Source of the DNA: Alopecurus myosuroides | Taxonomy: Eukaryota; Streptophyta; Magnoliopsida; Poales; Poaceae | Reading direction: 5' to 3' | NCBI GenBank assembly: GCA_028641055.1 | Contig: CM054061.1 | Span: 62,223,904-62,287,903 of the forward strand | Length of the DNA stretch: 64,000 bases | Shown here: positions 32,382-43,043 of the stretch, one piece after another | Layout: every line of letters starts with the position of its first letter | How positions within the stretch are numbered: the stretch's first letter is position 1 | Notes under the pieces: generated by a model | What the model saw: only the letters and a program-made list of their open reading frames with translations | What the model was told of the DNA's origin: nothing | Databases searched by the model: none | Made by a program: the position numbers and the translations under genes

Positions 32382-35300
32382 CTAAGCCGCAGGGTCCATC
32401 TTGGCTTTGCCCTTGCCGTCGCTTGTGGTAGCAGCGCCACTCGGGTTAGTAGCAATGCCGACTCGCACGGGCGGAGGGACGACAGGAGTAGAAGTAGCAG
32501 GCATAGAGTCGGCTTCGGCCTTCTTCTTGGCAGCTTCTTCCCTTATCTTGGCCGCCTCCTCCTTCCACCGGGCAAGCATGTCGTATGGCTTGGGGCGGTC
32601 CGCCTTGATGATCTTGTCGTTAACATCGTATGCAGGAAGAATGGTATCAATCTCCAAACTATCGGCAATAACGCTAGCCGGATGACGGATTTCTTTTTGA
32701 ATAGCCTTGAAGTCCTTAGGCGAAAACTTGGATCCATCCGGGTTGAACTCCGGAAACCCGCCCATCAGCTTGGCCGGCTCTAGCTTAGGAAAATAAGCTT
32801 TAGCCAGCGCGAGTCCTCGGGTCACACCAAATCGGCAAGATGAACGCTTCCAGTGCCAAATCCACTCAGGGATAGTGGTGCAGAATTCTAGCAATTTCTT
32901 CATGTTGCTTGGCCTGATACTCGGCAGTCGCAACTCGTCAAGAATCCAACCAATTCCGGCACTAAGCTGCCAGATAGTGTCCTTGATAAGTTTCAACTTG
33001 ATAGTATCATCTTCTTCAGGGGCTACGTCACACGGGCCTGTTAAAAAGACAAAGAAAAAGTAATAAGTAAAGGGATACGGTTGTCCATCTAGAGAGAATC
33101 AGGGTCATGCGTGCTAAAATTAAAAGATCATACCAGTTGCAACACGATGGATATCAGCAATCTGCACTGAAAGAGTCGTCAGCCTATCTTCAGCCGCGTG
33201 AGCTCTTTTCCGGTACTTCCTCATGATTTTTTGGCTCCTACGAGTTTCAGTTTCAGCTGCTTCGCGAAGGGCCGTTTCCTTTTCGATACGCTTGGCGGCC
33301 TTGGCTAGCTTTTTCTCAGACTGCGCAACAAAGTCCTACGAGAAAACACGAAGAAGGGTCAGTCGGAAATATCATGCAAAGTTCCAAGCAAATTACTTAG
33401 TAATTCACTTCGAACTTGGGGACTATATAAGGAAATAGATGGTTTTACTCGGGTTTACTTTGTGTTTGGTTATCAAGGCATCTAGGATATTTTCTTCATT
33501 GGCCCTCAAAGTGTAAAGGGCATCGAGCATCTGGGCAAACGTCATGTCTTCAGGGCAAAGTCTTGAAGGGCCGGAAGATTGGCTTTCCGGTTGAAGGGCT
33601 TTTCCGGATCTTGGGGTCGAAACCCGGACCGTCTGAGTGTTCGGGTTAGGAGAACCCGGCTTGGTCTCTAAGATGATATCTTCATCTACTTCTTCAGAGG
33701 ACTTGGGTGATGCGGTTTTTGGTGGAGCTGGGTCCTTAAAGGGGTCTTGTTCCTGTCCGTCCTCAACCTCGTCATCAGCCGCAACGTCCATGTTAATATT
33801 TGGTTCCTCATCTCCTTGCTTTTCCGCTTCAGGAATATCCGGATCACTAACGGTAACTTGGACACTAAAGGGAAAGAAGGAGATAGTGGTTAGTGGCACG
33901 TATTAAAAAAAAATTAATAAGTGCAAAAGAATATCGAATAAAGGTCATTTACCCGGTGTTCACGGCATAGTCCGGTGGGAGCTCGCTGCTGGAGGCAGAT
34001 GATGTTGTCAAAGGTACCGGCTGCGGTACCCAGAATTGCCCGGCGAGTGGATGATTAGGAGATGGACGGCGTTGAGGAGATTTGGGAGGCTGAGGTGGAG
34101 GAGTGCTAACTCGGTGAGCAGGTGAAGTGGAGATACCCGGGTTAAGGGGATCATCCCCCGGGGAACTCCGGGTCACCCTACGTTTAGCCGAGGGGGGATC
34201 CTTCAAGAATGGTGAATGTGATAATTGTTCATTAAGTTTATGCATAGTATCAAAGGAGTAGGGCTCAGAATACATGGAGGAGAAGGGAACCTTTGCAACT
34301 ACCCCTCTGGCCTTCCTCTTGGTTCCGACTGTGGTTTCCTGGTCGGATTCGGTGGCTTCCGGGTCATCTTCTTCTTTTTCCTCTTCGTCCTCTAACCCTG
34401 AAAGATTGAGTATGTATCAAACGAGGAAAAGATGGATGGTAGGAAAGGTAGCACAGGTAAAAGGTGAATATAAGATTAGGGAAAATACCCTCGTCGTCTT
34501 CAACCGGCTCTTCCTCTTCTTCCGGGTCTTGGGAAGGAGGAGAGGTTTCAATCCTCCAGAAGGGATCGTCAGCCTGTGATCAAAGAGATGAAAGCAAGAA
34601 TTAGAAACTGAAACAGGTAAAAGTGTCGAAATAAGCTAAAGGAACCAGGTCTTACCGCTGGAGCTGGGTGCTCTCGAGTAAATGGGGGTAACCCGGCGAT
34701 ATTTCTTATCGCCTCTAGCTTCTCCGTCAAGAAGCTTTTGATGGTCTTGTTGGTGTCACCGGCGGCAAAGTTTTTGGTGGAGTATCGGAGCGAGTCCGTG
34801 ATGTGCCCCGAGTATTCACACAACAACTTGGTGCGAATGGAGTTGGGCTAAACCCGGAAATCTACCCAGGTCTTCACCAAATTAAGGCCAAGAAGGCCTT
34901 GGGACGAGAGAGCAGCTAACTTAGCCAGCAAAGGCTGGATTGCCTCCCTGTCAGAGTCGGGGGCAAAAGAACTGAAAGATTCGGAAGGCTCAAGGAGACT
35001 CTCCGAGTAACCTGGCAACTTCCTCTCGCCATCCGGGGAAGTGTCATAGCAATAAAAGAAAGATAGTTGCCAGTTTTTGACGTGGGAGTTCAGGTTGAGA
35101 GTTGGCATTGGTGAGTGCTTGCGGCGTTGGATAGATACCCCACCGCAAGTAAGAAGTGCTCCGTCACCGCTCTCGCGGCACGGTTTGCACTCGAATAGTT
35201 CAATAAAAAGAGCCAGACTTGGCGGAACGCACAAGTATGACTCGGATAAAACGATGAAGTGGGTAATATTTAACATAGAGTTAGGCCCTATGTCAAATAC

Positions 35301-35585
35301 CCGGAGGCCATAGTGGCTTAAGACCTCTCGGAAGAAAGAGTGACCCGGAGGACGGAATCCCCGGGTCACGTGCTCGGTGAAGCAAATTACCTCATTTCCG
35401 GCGGGAGTGGGCCGGGTCTCGTCGCCTGGTGCCCTCCAGTGTATATCCTTTTGAGAAGGGAGGATTCCTAGCTCGGCCATCCCATCCAGCTTGGCCTTTG
35501 TCGCTGTAGACCGACCCCAGTTTGCCGATATGGTTTGGGTAGCCTTTGCCGGGGCCGGCTGTTTTCCTTGCCTCTTCGGAGCCAT
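32382..35585 (-). CDS. Antisense six-exon gene inside C, Transposase_28-like N-terminus, one in-frame stop
   Basis: My minus-strand model: ATG at 35585; exons 35585-34656, 34573-34489, 34397-33953, 33864-33459, 33335-33134, 33037-32382. All five introns begin GT and end AG, and phases run 0, 1, 2, 0, 1, totalling 2724 nt (908 codons with stop). Exon 1 starts MAPKRQGKQPAPAK and contains GFRPPGHSFFREVLSHYGLR and LNITHFIVLSESYLCVPPSL, resembling the plant 'putative gypsy type transposon' family (Transposase_28). Exons 2-4 are acidic and Pro/Ser-rich; exons 5-6 are basic and likely coiled coil (KKLAKAAKRIEKETALREAA, IREEAAKKKAEADS). One TAG (34850-34848, codon 246) interrupts exon 1; the flanking frame is unchanged, so it looks like a point nonsense, probably from CAG. 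Accessory antisense genes are known in Tat elements; the function of this one is unknown. Confidence 0.75.
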
Positions 35586-36360
35586 AGGGTTGACCTGCAG
35601 AGTATAAGAGGTGTGGGAAATGAGACTCGGAAATATTGGATTATCCGAGTTGGGATGTTAGAGACAACATGAAGACTCAGAAATATCCGGGTAACGTATC
35701 ACGGAGCAAAAAATTACGAGTTGTCCGAGTGTTAAATACGGTTGTGGAAATTACTAGTTACTTACGTGTTGAGGTGAGTTTGGTGTGCACGGATGGTTGC
35801 CCATGCCTCTACTACGAGCAAAGTAACTGGAAAAGGAGGATTTTTTGGGTATTAATAATATGCGCGGAAATTTGGGAGAAATGGATCTAGGTTAGGAAAA
35901 TTTGCGAAAGGTTCTATGAAGAAATTAGAGATTAAAAGTGATAGGAGGGTGGTGTGAGATCATCCCACCGGTCCTTGGAGGAACTAGCAAGTATCTAAGT
36001 GGTTTAATTTGGTGCAGTAAGAGCAATGGCTCGCGGATCGACCAAGATCCAACCTAAAGAAAATCTGGAAATTATGGGTCAAATTGATGGATACGAGAGG
36101 CTTACCGGAGAAGATTTGAGCGGTGCGTGGCGGTGATAGATAGCGCACAGTGGATACTTCCTTGCGACGGTTGGCCAAATGTTCACGGACGCGGTGAATA
36201 AGTTCGACGGGGGTGCGGGACGAACTGCGGCGAGTTGGATCCGCGGGCGAGCGCGAGGTCTCTGTGGAGGCGCCCTGTGGATTCGAGCACGAAAGCAAAG
36301 GGAAGAAGCAGGAGGAATGAGCCGTTGGGATTAGGTTAATCCTTAAGTGCCTATTTATAG
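35586..36360 (-). promoter_or_regulatory. Putative promoter and spliced leader of the antisense gene
   Basis: On the minus strand CTATAAATAG (36360-36351) is a strong TATA box. Downstream, a possible leader exon ends at 36106 with the donor TCTCCG/GTAAGCC, and an acceptor ACTCTGCAG lies at 35595, just nine bases before the ATG at 35585. An ATG at 36298 opens 64 codons in the leader but is out of frame with exon 1 after splicing, so it would act as an upstream frame rather than the protein start. The leader is inferred from these signals. Confidence 0.5.
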
Positions 36361-36748
36361 GGTGCGGGAGGGTAAACCTAGGCCAACGGACGAGAGCCGG
36401 GAATTACGGATAAAATCGCATCCGCCCGGATTTTCTGGGGTATGCGTCAAGAGGTTAGGCGAGATTTTCAGAGTGGACGTGAGGCGTGTCTTTTCTGTGG
36501 TTATCAGATGGGTTAAACAAGTAAAGTGAGATGGGTCTTCAAAATCGTTACCAGGGTATTTTCCCGGGAAGATGAGCGATGGATTCGGAAAATGCCGAGT
36601 TACTATATGGCCACCGTGGAGTTGGGCCTGACTGTTTATCGAAGAAATCTAACCCGGCCTACTTGAATTGGTACGTCTGATATTCTTGCAGGGAATAGCC
36701 ATCGCTTCTAGGAGGAATCCAGGAAGCCCAAGCTATTCTGGGGACTAC
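36361..36748 (+). other. C internal end and polypurine region
   Basis: This non-coding stretch lies between the antisense promoter and the 3' LTR, ending AGCTATTCTGGGGACTAC directly before the LTR. CTGGGGA is the best polypurine candidate. No gene is seen. Confidence 0.55.
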
Positions 36749-37212
36749 TGATGGGGAGATAGTAACCCGGTAGGCCAACTCCAAGGTGTAACCCGGCCCA
36801 AAGGACGATGCGCGGGATCCGGCTAAGGATAAAGAAACTTCTGGAAGGCCCAAAGTTTGTAGGCCTCGTAACCCGGATTGTGGGTTGCGGTAAGGAAAGC
36901 TAGGGTTTGTAAGCAGAGTTCGGATATGATTCAAGCTGCGCCTTGGAGGGCAAGCCAAGGGGGGGTACGGGTGCTTTATAAGCCGGCCCCTAGGCTTGGT
37001 TTGACAGAGATTCACGACATAATCGTATTACCTGTTATCGAGTATCCAGTATAAATCGAGAGCTACATTCGAGACTCGGCGAGTTGAGTGCTGATTCCTA
37101 GATCGCTTATCATCATGTTTTCTTTCGAGCTAAACCCTCTCCCAAATACCTGTGTCGACTTGCCCCAAGATCAGTTACCTCTGGTAACATCTGCCGTGAT
37201 CATCCCACGACA
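36749..37212 (+). repeat. C 3' LTR (464 bp)
   Basis: It differs from the 5' LTR only by one extra G (near 36960) and A to G near 37152, which would change a Tyr codon to Cys in the LTR-encoded N-terminus. CTTAT follows. Confidence 0.95.
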
Positions 37213-37217
37213 CTTAT

Positions 37218-37259
37218 GCTTTGATTAATGATGTTTATGTCTCTATGCATGATTATAGC
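37218..37259 (+). other. Last short piece of A before inverted element E
   Basis: GCTTTGATTAATGATG…GATTATAGC aligns with B 22430-22475, showing that A continues after C until E begins with TGATGC at 37260. Confidence 0.6.
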
Positions 37260-37966
37260 TGATGCAAACGTTGGTAAACCCCAAGTGGAAGGTTGTGAAG
37301 AGTGCAGCGGCAAGTTTTCCCTCAGAAAAGAAACCAAGGTTGAATCGACCAGTAGGAGGACTAGCAATCTCTGAAGGTTGATGCAGCTGAGGTGGTAGGG
37401 CGCACTACCGGTTCAGCAGCAACGTGGAACCTACACAACACAATTAAATCACTTTGCCCCAACGTAGCAGTGAGGTTGTCAATCTCACTAGTTTTGCTGA
37501 ACATAAAGAGGTTAAACATATGGTTTCGAAAAGAGAAGGAAAATAACATGAAAGCAGTAGCAACAGTATGAAAGCAGTGTGAAACCAGTAGGTGTTTTAT
37601 CAGTATGAGGAAAATGTACTGGGGTCCACAGTTCACTAGTGATGTTTCTCCGTGAAAGATAAATAACATGTGTGGTTAACAAATTACAGCTGGGCAATTG
37701 ACAGAAATGAAGGCTGCACCGTAGTGCATATGCAAGACATAAAGATTAGTATGTGATTCATGCGGGCATTACAACAAAAATACATAGTCCGTCATCCAAC
37801 TGCATCTATGACTAATAATCCACCCTCCGAATATCATACGAACAAACGTTGGGTATTAAGTTGCAAGAAACAGATAATCGCAGTAAGAAAAGTGTGTAAT
37901 GTAAACAATAGAATCATCCTTAGACAAAGCATTGTTGTTTTCTCCCTAATGACAAATGCACATCCT
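37260..37966 (-). repeat. E: inverted Athila-like LTR fragment (3' part)
   Basis: Read on the minus strand this is the right half of a D-type LTR ending AACGTTTGCATCA at 37260. The LTR is broken at 37966, where D begins in the opposite orientation. E therefore lies reversed in A, and D landed inside the E LTR (left duplication ATCCT at 37962-37966). Confidence 0.8.
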
Positions 37967-39565
37967 TGATACGTCATAAACATATCCTTAATTTCTGATG
38001 TTCCATGTTGTTTTCTTATTGTTTCCCACATGTTTGCTATATACTTTATGTCATTTTAGCGATTTTCCGGAATAACCTATTGAAAAGATGCCACAGAGCC
38101 AGTTCCCTGTTTTCTGTTATTTTTAGTTTTAGAAAAGTTGTTCTAGAAATATTCTCGGAATTGGAAAATTCAAAGCCCTGAAGTCTTAAAAATCCCGAAG
38201 GTTCCACGGAGTCCCGAAGAGACTCGGAGGGGGGCCACAGGGGGGCCACACCATAGGGCGGCGCCCCCTAGCCGCGCCATGGGGGGTGTGGGCCCCCTGG
38301 CCTCCACCGCCTTTGTCATTTCGCCTATTTGTACCCCCAGGGACGTAAACCCTGAAAATATATCACTTTTTTCCGAGAAACACCCGATGCTGCCATCATC
38401 GTCATCCCGAGATTGGGAGGGTTCTCGAGCTCTCCTCGGCTCCCTGTCGGGAGGGGAATTCATCACCGGAGGGGTCTACACCACCATGCCCTCCTCCGAA
38501 GTGATGCGTGAGTAGTTCATCCCTGGACCACGAGTCCATAGAAGTAGCTAGATGGTTGTCTCCTTCACTTTATGCCTCATGTTTAGATCTCGTGGGTTGC
38601 CTCACATTATTGAGATCAACTTTATGTAATGCTACATGTTGTGTTTGGTGGGGTCCGATGAATGAGGAATGCTATGTCTTTTGATTATCAATCTATCATG
38701 TTATCTTCATGCTTATGTTATTTATGATCTTGCATGCTCTCCGTTATTAGTAGACGCTCTGGCAAAGTAGATGCTAGTAACTCCAAGAGGGAGTATTTAT
38801 GCCCGATAGTGGGTTCATGCCTCCTTTGCATCTGTGCTCGAGTGACATAAACGTGACGGGTGGAGGATGTGTTGTTGCCATTAGGGAGAAAACAACAATG
38901 CTTTGTCTAAGGATGATTTTATTGTTTACATTACACACTTTTCTTAATGCAATTACCTATTCCTAGCAACTTAATACCCAACGTTTGTTCGGATGATATT
39001 CGGAGGGTGGATTATAAGTCATAGATGAAGTTGGATGACAGTCTATATATTTTGTTGTAATGCCCGCATGAATCACATAGTAATCTTTATGTCTTTCATA
39101 TGCACTACGGTGCAGCCTTCATTTCTGTCCGTTGCCCAGCTGTAATATGTTGACCACACATGTTATTTATCTTTCACGGAGAGACAACACTAGTGAACTA
39201 TGGACCCGGTCCATTTTCCTCATACTGATAATACAACCACTGTTTCCAGTACTCTCATACTGCTGCTACTGTTTTCATACTGTTTTCCACACCATACGTT
39301 TAACCTCTTTGTGTTTACAAAAACCGGTGAGATTGACAACCCCATTGCTTCGTTGGGGAAAAGTGATTTGATTGTGTTGTGTAGGTTCCACGTTGCTGCT
39401 GAACCGCTAGTGCACCCTGCCATCTCAGCTGCATCAACCTTCTGAAATTTCTCCTTCCTCGTACTGTTCGATTAAACCTTGGTTTCTTTCTGAGGGAAAA
39501 CTACTGATGTGCTCATCATACCTTCCTCTTGGGGTTTCCCAACGAGTGCAAGACCTGCACCATCA
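37967..39565 (+). repeat. D 5' LTR (1599 bp)
   Basis: It starts TGATACGTCATAAACATATCC and ends GACCTGCACCATCA. It shares blocks with the A and B LTRs throughout (GAGTAGTTCATCCCTGGAC, GTTGGGGAAAAGTGATTTG). Confidence 0.88.
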
Positions 39566-39575
39566 AGCTATTTTC

Positions 39576-39593
39576 TGGCGCCATTTCCGAGGA
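39576..39593 (+). other. D primer binding site, degenerate tRNA-Asp type
   Basis: TGGCGCCATTTCCGAGGA stands ten bases after the LTR, with about three differences from the tRNA-Asp complement. Confidence 0.7.
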
Positions 39594-39758
39594 GGAAGAG
39601 AATTTCTGCAAGGGGAGTATGTCACTTCCAATCTCTTTACTTTGTTTCAGTTTTTTTAGTTTATTTTATTTTATCTTGTTTGCTTCTCTATATAAAAAAC
39701 ACAAAAAAATTAGTTCTTATTCTAGCTGTAATTTTATCCCGTTTTTAGCCTTGTTAAA

Positions 39759-41838
39759 ATGACTACTCCTGAGAGCACTAAGTTGTGTGACTTATTAGCA
39801 CCAACAACAATGATTTCATTAGCACAACTATTGCTCCACCTGCTCCTACTACTGATTTTTATGAGGTAAAGCCTACCGTGTTAAACCTTGTTATGAAAGA
39901 GCAATTTTCTGGTGTTAGTACTGATGATGTTGCTGCACATCTTAATAATTTTATTGAACTATGTGAGATGCAAAAATATAAAGATGTAGATGGAGATATT
40001 ATTAAATTAAAATTGTTTCCTTTCTCTTTGAGAGGAAGATCGAAAGAATGGTTGTTGTCTTTGCCTAGAAATCGTATTGATTTTTGGACTAAGTGTAAAG
40101 ATGCTTTCATTGGAAAATATTATCCTCCTGCTAAGATTATATCTTTAAGAAGTAGCATTATAAATTTTAAGTAACTTGATAATGAGCATGTTTCTAAAGC
40201 TTGGGAAAGGATGAAATCTTTGTAAAGAATTGTCCCACTCATGGACTGACTACTTGGATGATCATCCAAAACTTTTATGCAGGGCTGAATCTTTCTTTAA
40301 GAAACCTTCTAGATTCAGCTGTTGGAGGAACCTTTATGTACATGACCTTGGGGGCAGCAACGAATCTTCTTTATAATATGATGGTAAATTATTGTGAGTG
40401 GCACACTAAGAGAGCTACAACTGGTAAGAAGGTAAATTCTGTTGAAGAAACCTCCTCTTTGAGTGATAGACTTGATGCTATTATGTCTATGCTTGTGAAT
40501 GGCCATGTTCCTATTGATCCAAGTAATGTTCCTTTAGCCTCTTTGGTTGCTCAAGAAGAGCATGTTGATGTGAACTTCATTAAAAATAATAATTTCAACA
40601 ACAATGCTTATAGGAATAATTTTGGTAGAAATAATTATAGGCCATATACTCCCAATAATAGCAATGCTTATGGTAATTCTTATCAAAGGAACAAAAGTGT
40701 ACCCTCTGATCGTGAGAACATGTTTAAAAAATTTATTAGTAGACAAACTACTTTTAATCAATCTATTGAGGAAAAATTTGGCAAAATCGATGTTCTTGCT
40801 TCTAAAGTTGATAGCCTTGCTCTTGATGTTGATTTTCTGAAACTAAAGGTTATGCCTCATGATGTTAAAGAAAGTAAAACTTTAAATTCTATCCAAATTC
40901 TAATTGATGATAATGTTAGAATGTTAGCTGAATTGCATGCTAGATGGGAAAAAGAAGATGAAATAGCTAGAAAGAATAATATAGCTAATGTTTGCACAAT
41001 TACCACCACTAGTAAAACTGAAGCTTCTCTTGCTAGAAAATGTTGTAATATCAATGGTAAAGTAATTGGTGTTGGAAACGCGCCCACTTCTTCTATTAAA
41101 AATGCAAAATTGCCTGAAACTGCTAAAAATGCTCCTGATAATAGTGCTGAAATTTTTAGAAACATGGGAGACAATGGTCCCATTACCTTTGATAAAAATG
41201 ATATTAACTTTTATGATTGCAACATAGATGAAGTTATTAAGTTCTTACAAAGTCTTTCTTGTTTTCTTAATGCTAGTGCTATGAATATGGCTTTCACGAA
41301 ACATATTACAAATGCTCTCAGGAAAATTAGAGAGGATGAATTAAGATTTGAAGCCTCTATCCCTAGGAAGCTAGATGATGGCTGGGAACCCATTATTAAA
41401 ATTAAAGTGAATGATTTTGATTGCAATTCTCTATGTGATCTTGGTGCTAGTATCTCTGTTATTCCCAAGAAACTCTATGATATTCTTGATTTACCACCAT
41501 TGGAACCTTGTTATGTGGATGTTCGTCTTGTTGATAATGTTAGGAAGAAACCTTTGGGGAGAGTTGATGATGTTCTTATAATGGTTAATAATAATTTTGT
41601 CCCTGTTGATTTTGTTGTCTTCAATATTGAATGCAACACTTCTTGTCCAATTGTTGTGGGAAGACCTTTTCTTAGAACTGTTGGTGCTATTATTGATATG
41701 AAAGAGGGGAATATTAAATTTCAGTTCCCGCTCAAGAAAGGTATGGAACACCTTCCTAGAAAGAGAATGAAGTTTCCTTTTTATTCTATTATTCTAACTC
41801 ATTACAATTTAAATGCTTCTTCACTTGAAAATACTTGA
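39759..41838 (+). pseudogene. gag: D gag-protease
   Basis: The ATG at 39759 opens MTTPESTKLCDLLAPT and a frameshift follows near 39850. The gag core then reads AAHLNNFIELCEMQKYKDVD, FPFSLRGRSKEWLLSLP, FWTKCKDAFIGKYYPPAK, with a TAA at about 40171 and a further frame change near 40200. From there the frame is open to 41838: CPTHGLTTWMIIQNFYAGL, an Asn-rich stretch (FNNNAYRNNFGRNNYRPY), a coiled-coil-like segment, and an aspartic protease with CDLGASISVIPKKLYDI and IVVGRPFLRTVGAIIDM. Gag builds the particle and protease matures it. There is no RT or integrase. At least three lesions make this copy inactive. Confidence 0.85.
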
Positions 41839-43043
41839 TTCCACTTTTCTGGGCCTAGCTAAAAGGCGTTAAAGAAAACCACTTCTTGGGAGATAACCCA
41901 TGGTTTTATTTTTGCTTTGTTTTTTCTCTGTTTTCTTTGAGTCAAGGGGTTGTATACTTATGTAGAAACTCCTTTGTATCTTTCTTTTCATGTTTTATTA
42001 GTGTCAAGTAGGGTTTCCAACGAGAGTTGGAGTTGGTTTCGGATTTCTGCGCAGGAAACAGTTTTCTACGGTTCATCGTAAAACAAATCGTATAATTCAC
42101 AGAAAAATCAGAATGGCCTGAGATTTTTGTGCTTATTCCTTGGATAATTCCGAAACTTTTTTGTTCTTTATGTTTTTTGTTCTTTATGTTTTTTGTTCGA
42201 GCAATGTAAGTGCCTCGAAATAATTCGTCTTTACAGACTATTCTGGTTTTGACAGATTCTGCCATTTTTCTTGCATTTGCTCTTCTACGATGTAAGTGGA
42301 TTTCTTTGCTTCACGAAACATCAGTGGCTGTAGCTAATATTTGTAAGTATCAATAGCACTTGTTCCATACAGAATCAATGGATTTTTAATTGTTGCACTA
42401 ACCCTCTAATGTGAATTACTCTTTGAGTGTGGTGTGAAGGAAGTTTTCAAGGTCAAAAGAAGAGGTGATATATGTGACCAAGAAGAGTGCAAGGTCAAAG
42501 CTTGGGGATGCCCCCGTGGTTCATCCAAGCATATTTTCAGGAAGACTTAAGCATCTAAGCTTGGGGATGCCCAAGTCATCCCCTTCTCCATCAACCATCT
42601 ATCAAGTCACTTCTAGTGAAACTATATTTTTATTCGGTCACATCATATGAAATTTACTTGGAGCGTCTGTTTATTTTTTGTTTTGTTTTCCTTTATATTC
42701 ATTGCTGCAATGATATAGTTGGGCCCTAGCATTCTTTGTTTGGGAGAGAGACACGCTCTGCCTTTTCGTTTGAATACCTGCTATGCTAGTATTCTTACTT
42801 TTTCTTCTAGTTGCTGCAAAATTGCTTTTTAGCTCTTGTTTTCATTGCATCTCTTGTTCAGAGATGTTAGTTTTAGTAGTGTTATGTAAGTACTCTCATG
42901 TTTGCTTGCTCTATCATTTAGAGTGTTTTTTTGTTAAAGCATGTTTTGTATGGTGCTTGTTGGGAAAAGAAACTGCTTGAAGTAGATTTTTTAGCGATGC
43001 TTGTACAGACCGTGGCTGTACCTTTTCATGTCATACTAGATGT
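41574..43043 (+). repeat. Left arm of 1.5-kb near-palindrome (D)
   Basis: This D segment is matched in reverse complement by 43867-45349 of E, from the protease coding end through the internal polypurine motifs to the CGTGGCT…ACTAGATG box. Arms are about 1470 and 1483 bp with an 823-bp spacer. Confidence 0.8.

Larger units (their letters stand above)
26580..37212 (+). mobile_element. C: young Tat-lineage element with intact pol, no gag, and an antisense gene
   Basis: This 10,633-bp element is bounded by CTTAT duplications (26575-26579 and 37213-37217). Its LTRs (463 and 464 bp) differ only by one G in a G-run and one A/G substitution, so insertion was recent. It has a tRNA-Lys primer site, one 1451-residue pol frame without gag, a 5.4-kb 3' region carrying a spliced gene on the opposite strand, then the 3' LTR. 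An extra long 3' internal region, sometimes with an antisense gene, is known in plant Tat elements such as maize Grande. It is inserted in A. Confidence 0.95.
37967..43043 (+). mobile_element. D: Athila-like gag-protease element, 3' end deleted
   Basis: D has an intact 5' LTR (37967-39565), a degenerate tRNA-Asp primer site, a gag-protease frame (39759-41838) and about 1.2 kb of 3' tail. Homology stops at about 43043, where sequence from E in reverse orientation begins. No RT or integrase follows the protease: the tail starts directly after the stop, so the missing pol is a family feature rather than a result of the deletion. Confidence 0.85.

Noticed and set aside
34848..34850. Possible extra intron at the TAG in exon 1 of the antisense gene
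   Set aside because: The frame is identical on both sides and only a few bases separate GT and AG, far too short for an intron. A nonsense mutation is simpler.
35984..36298. Separate 104-codon minus-strand gene upstream of the antisense gene
   Set aside because: A strong donor site lies inside it at 36106 and its frame does not join exon 1, so leader or upstream frame is likelier.
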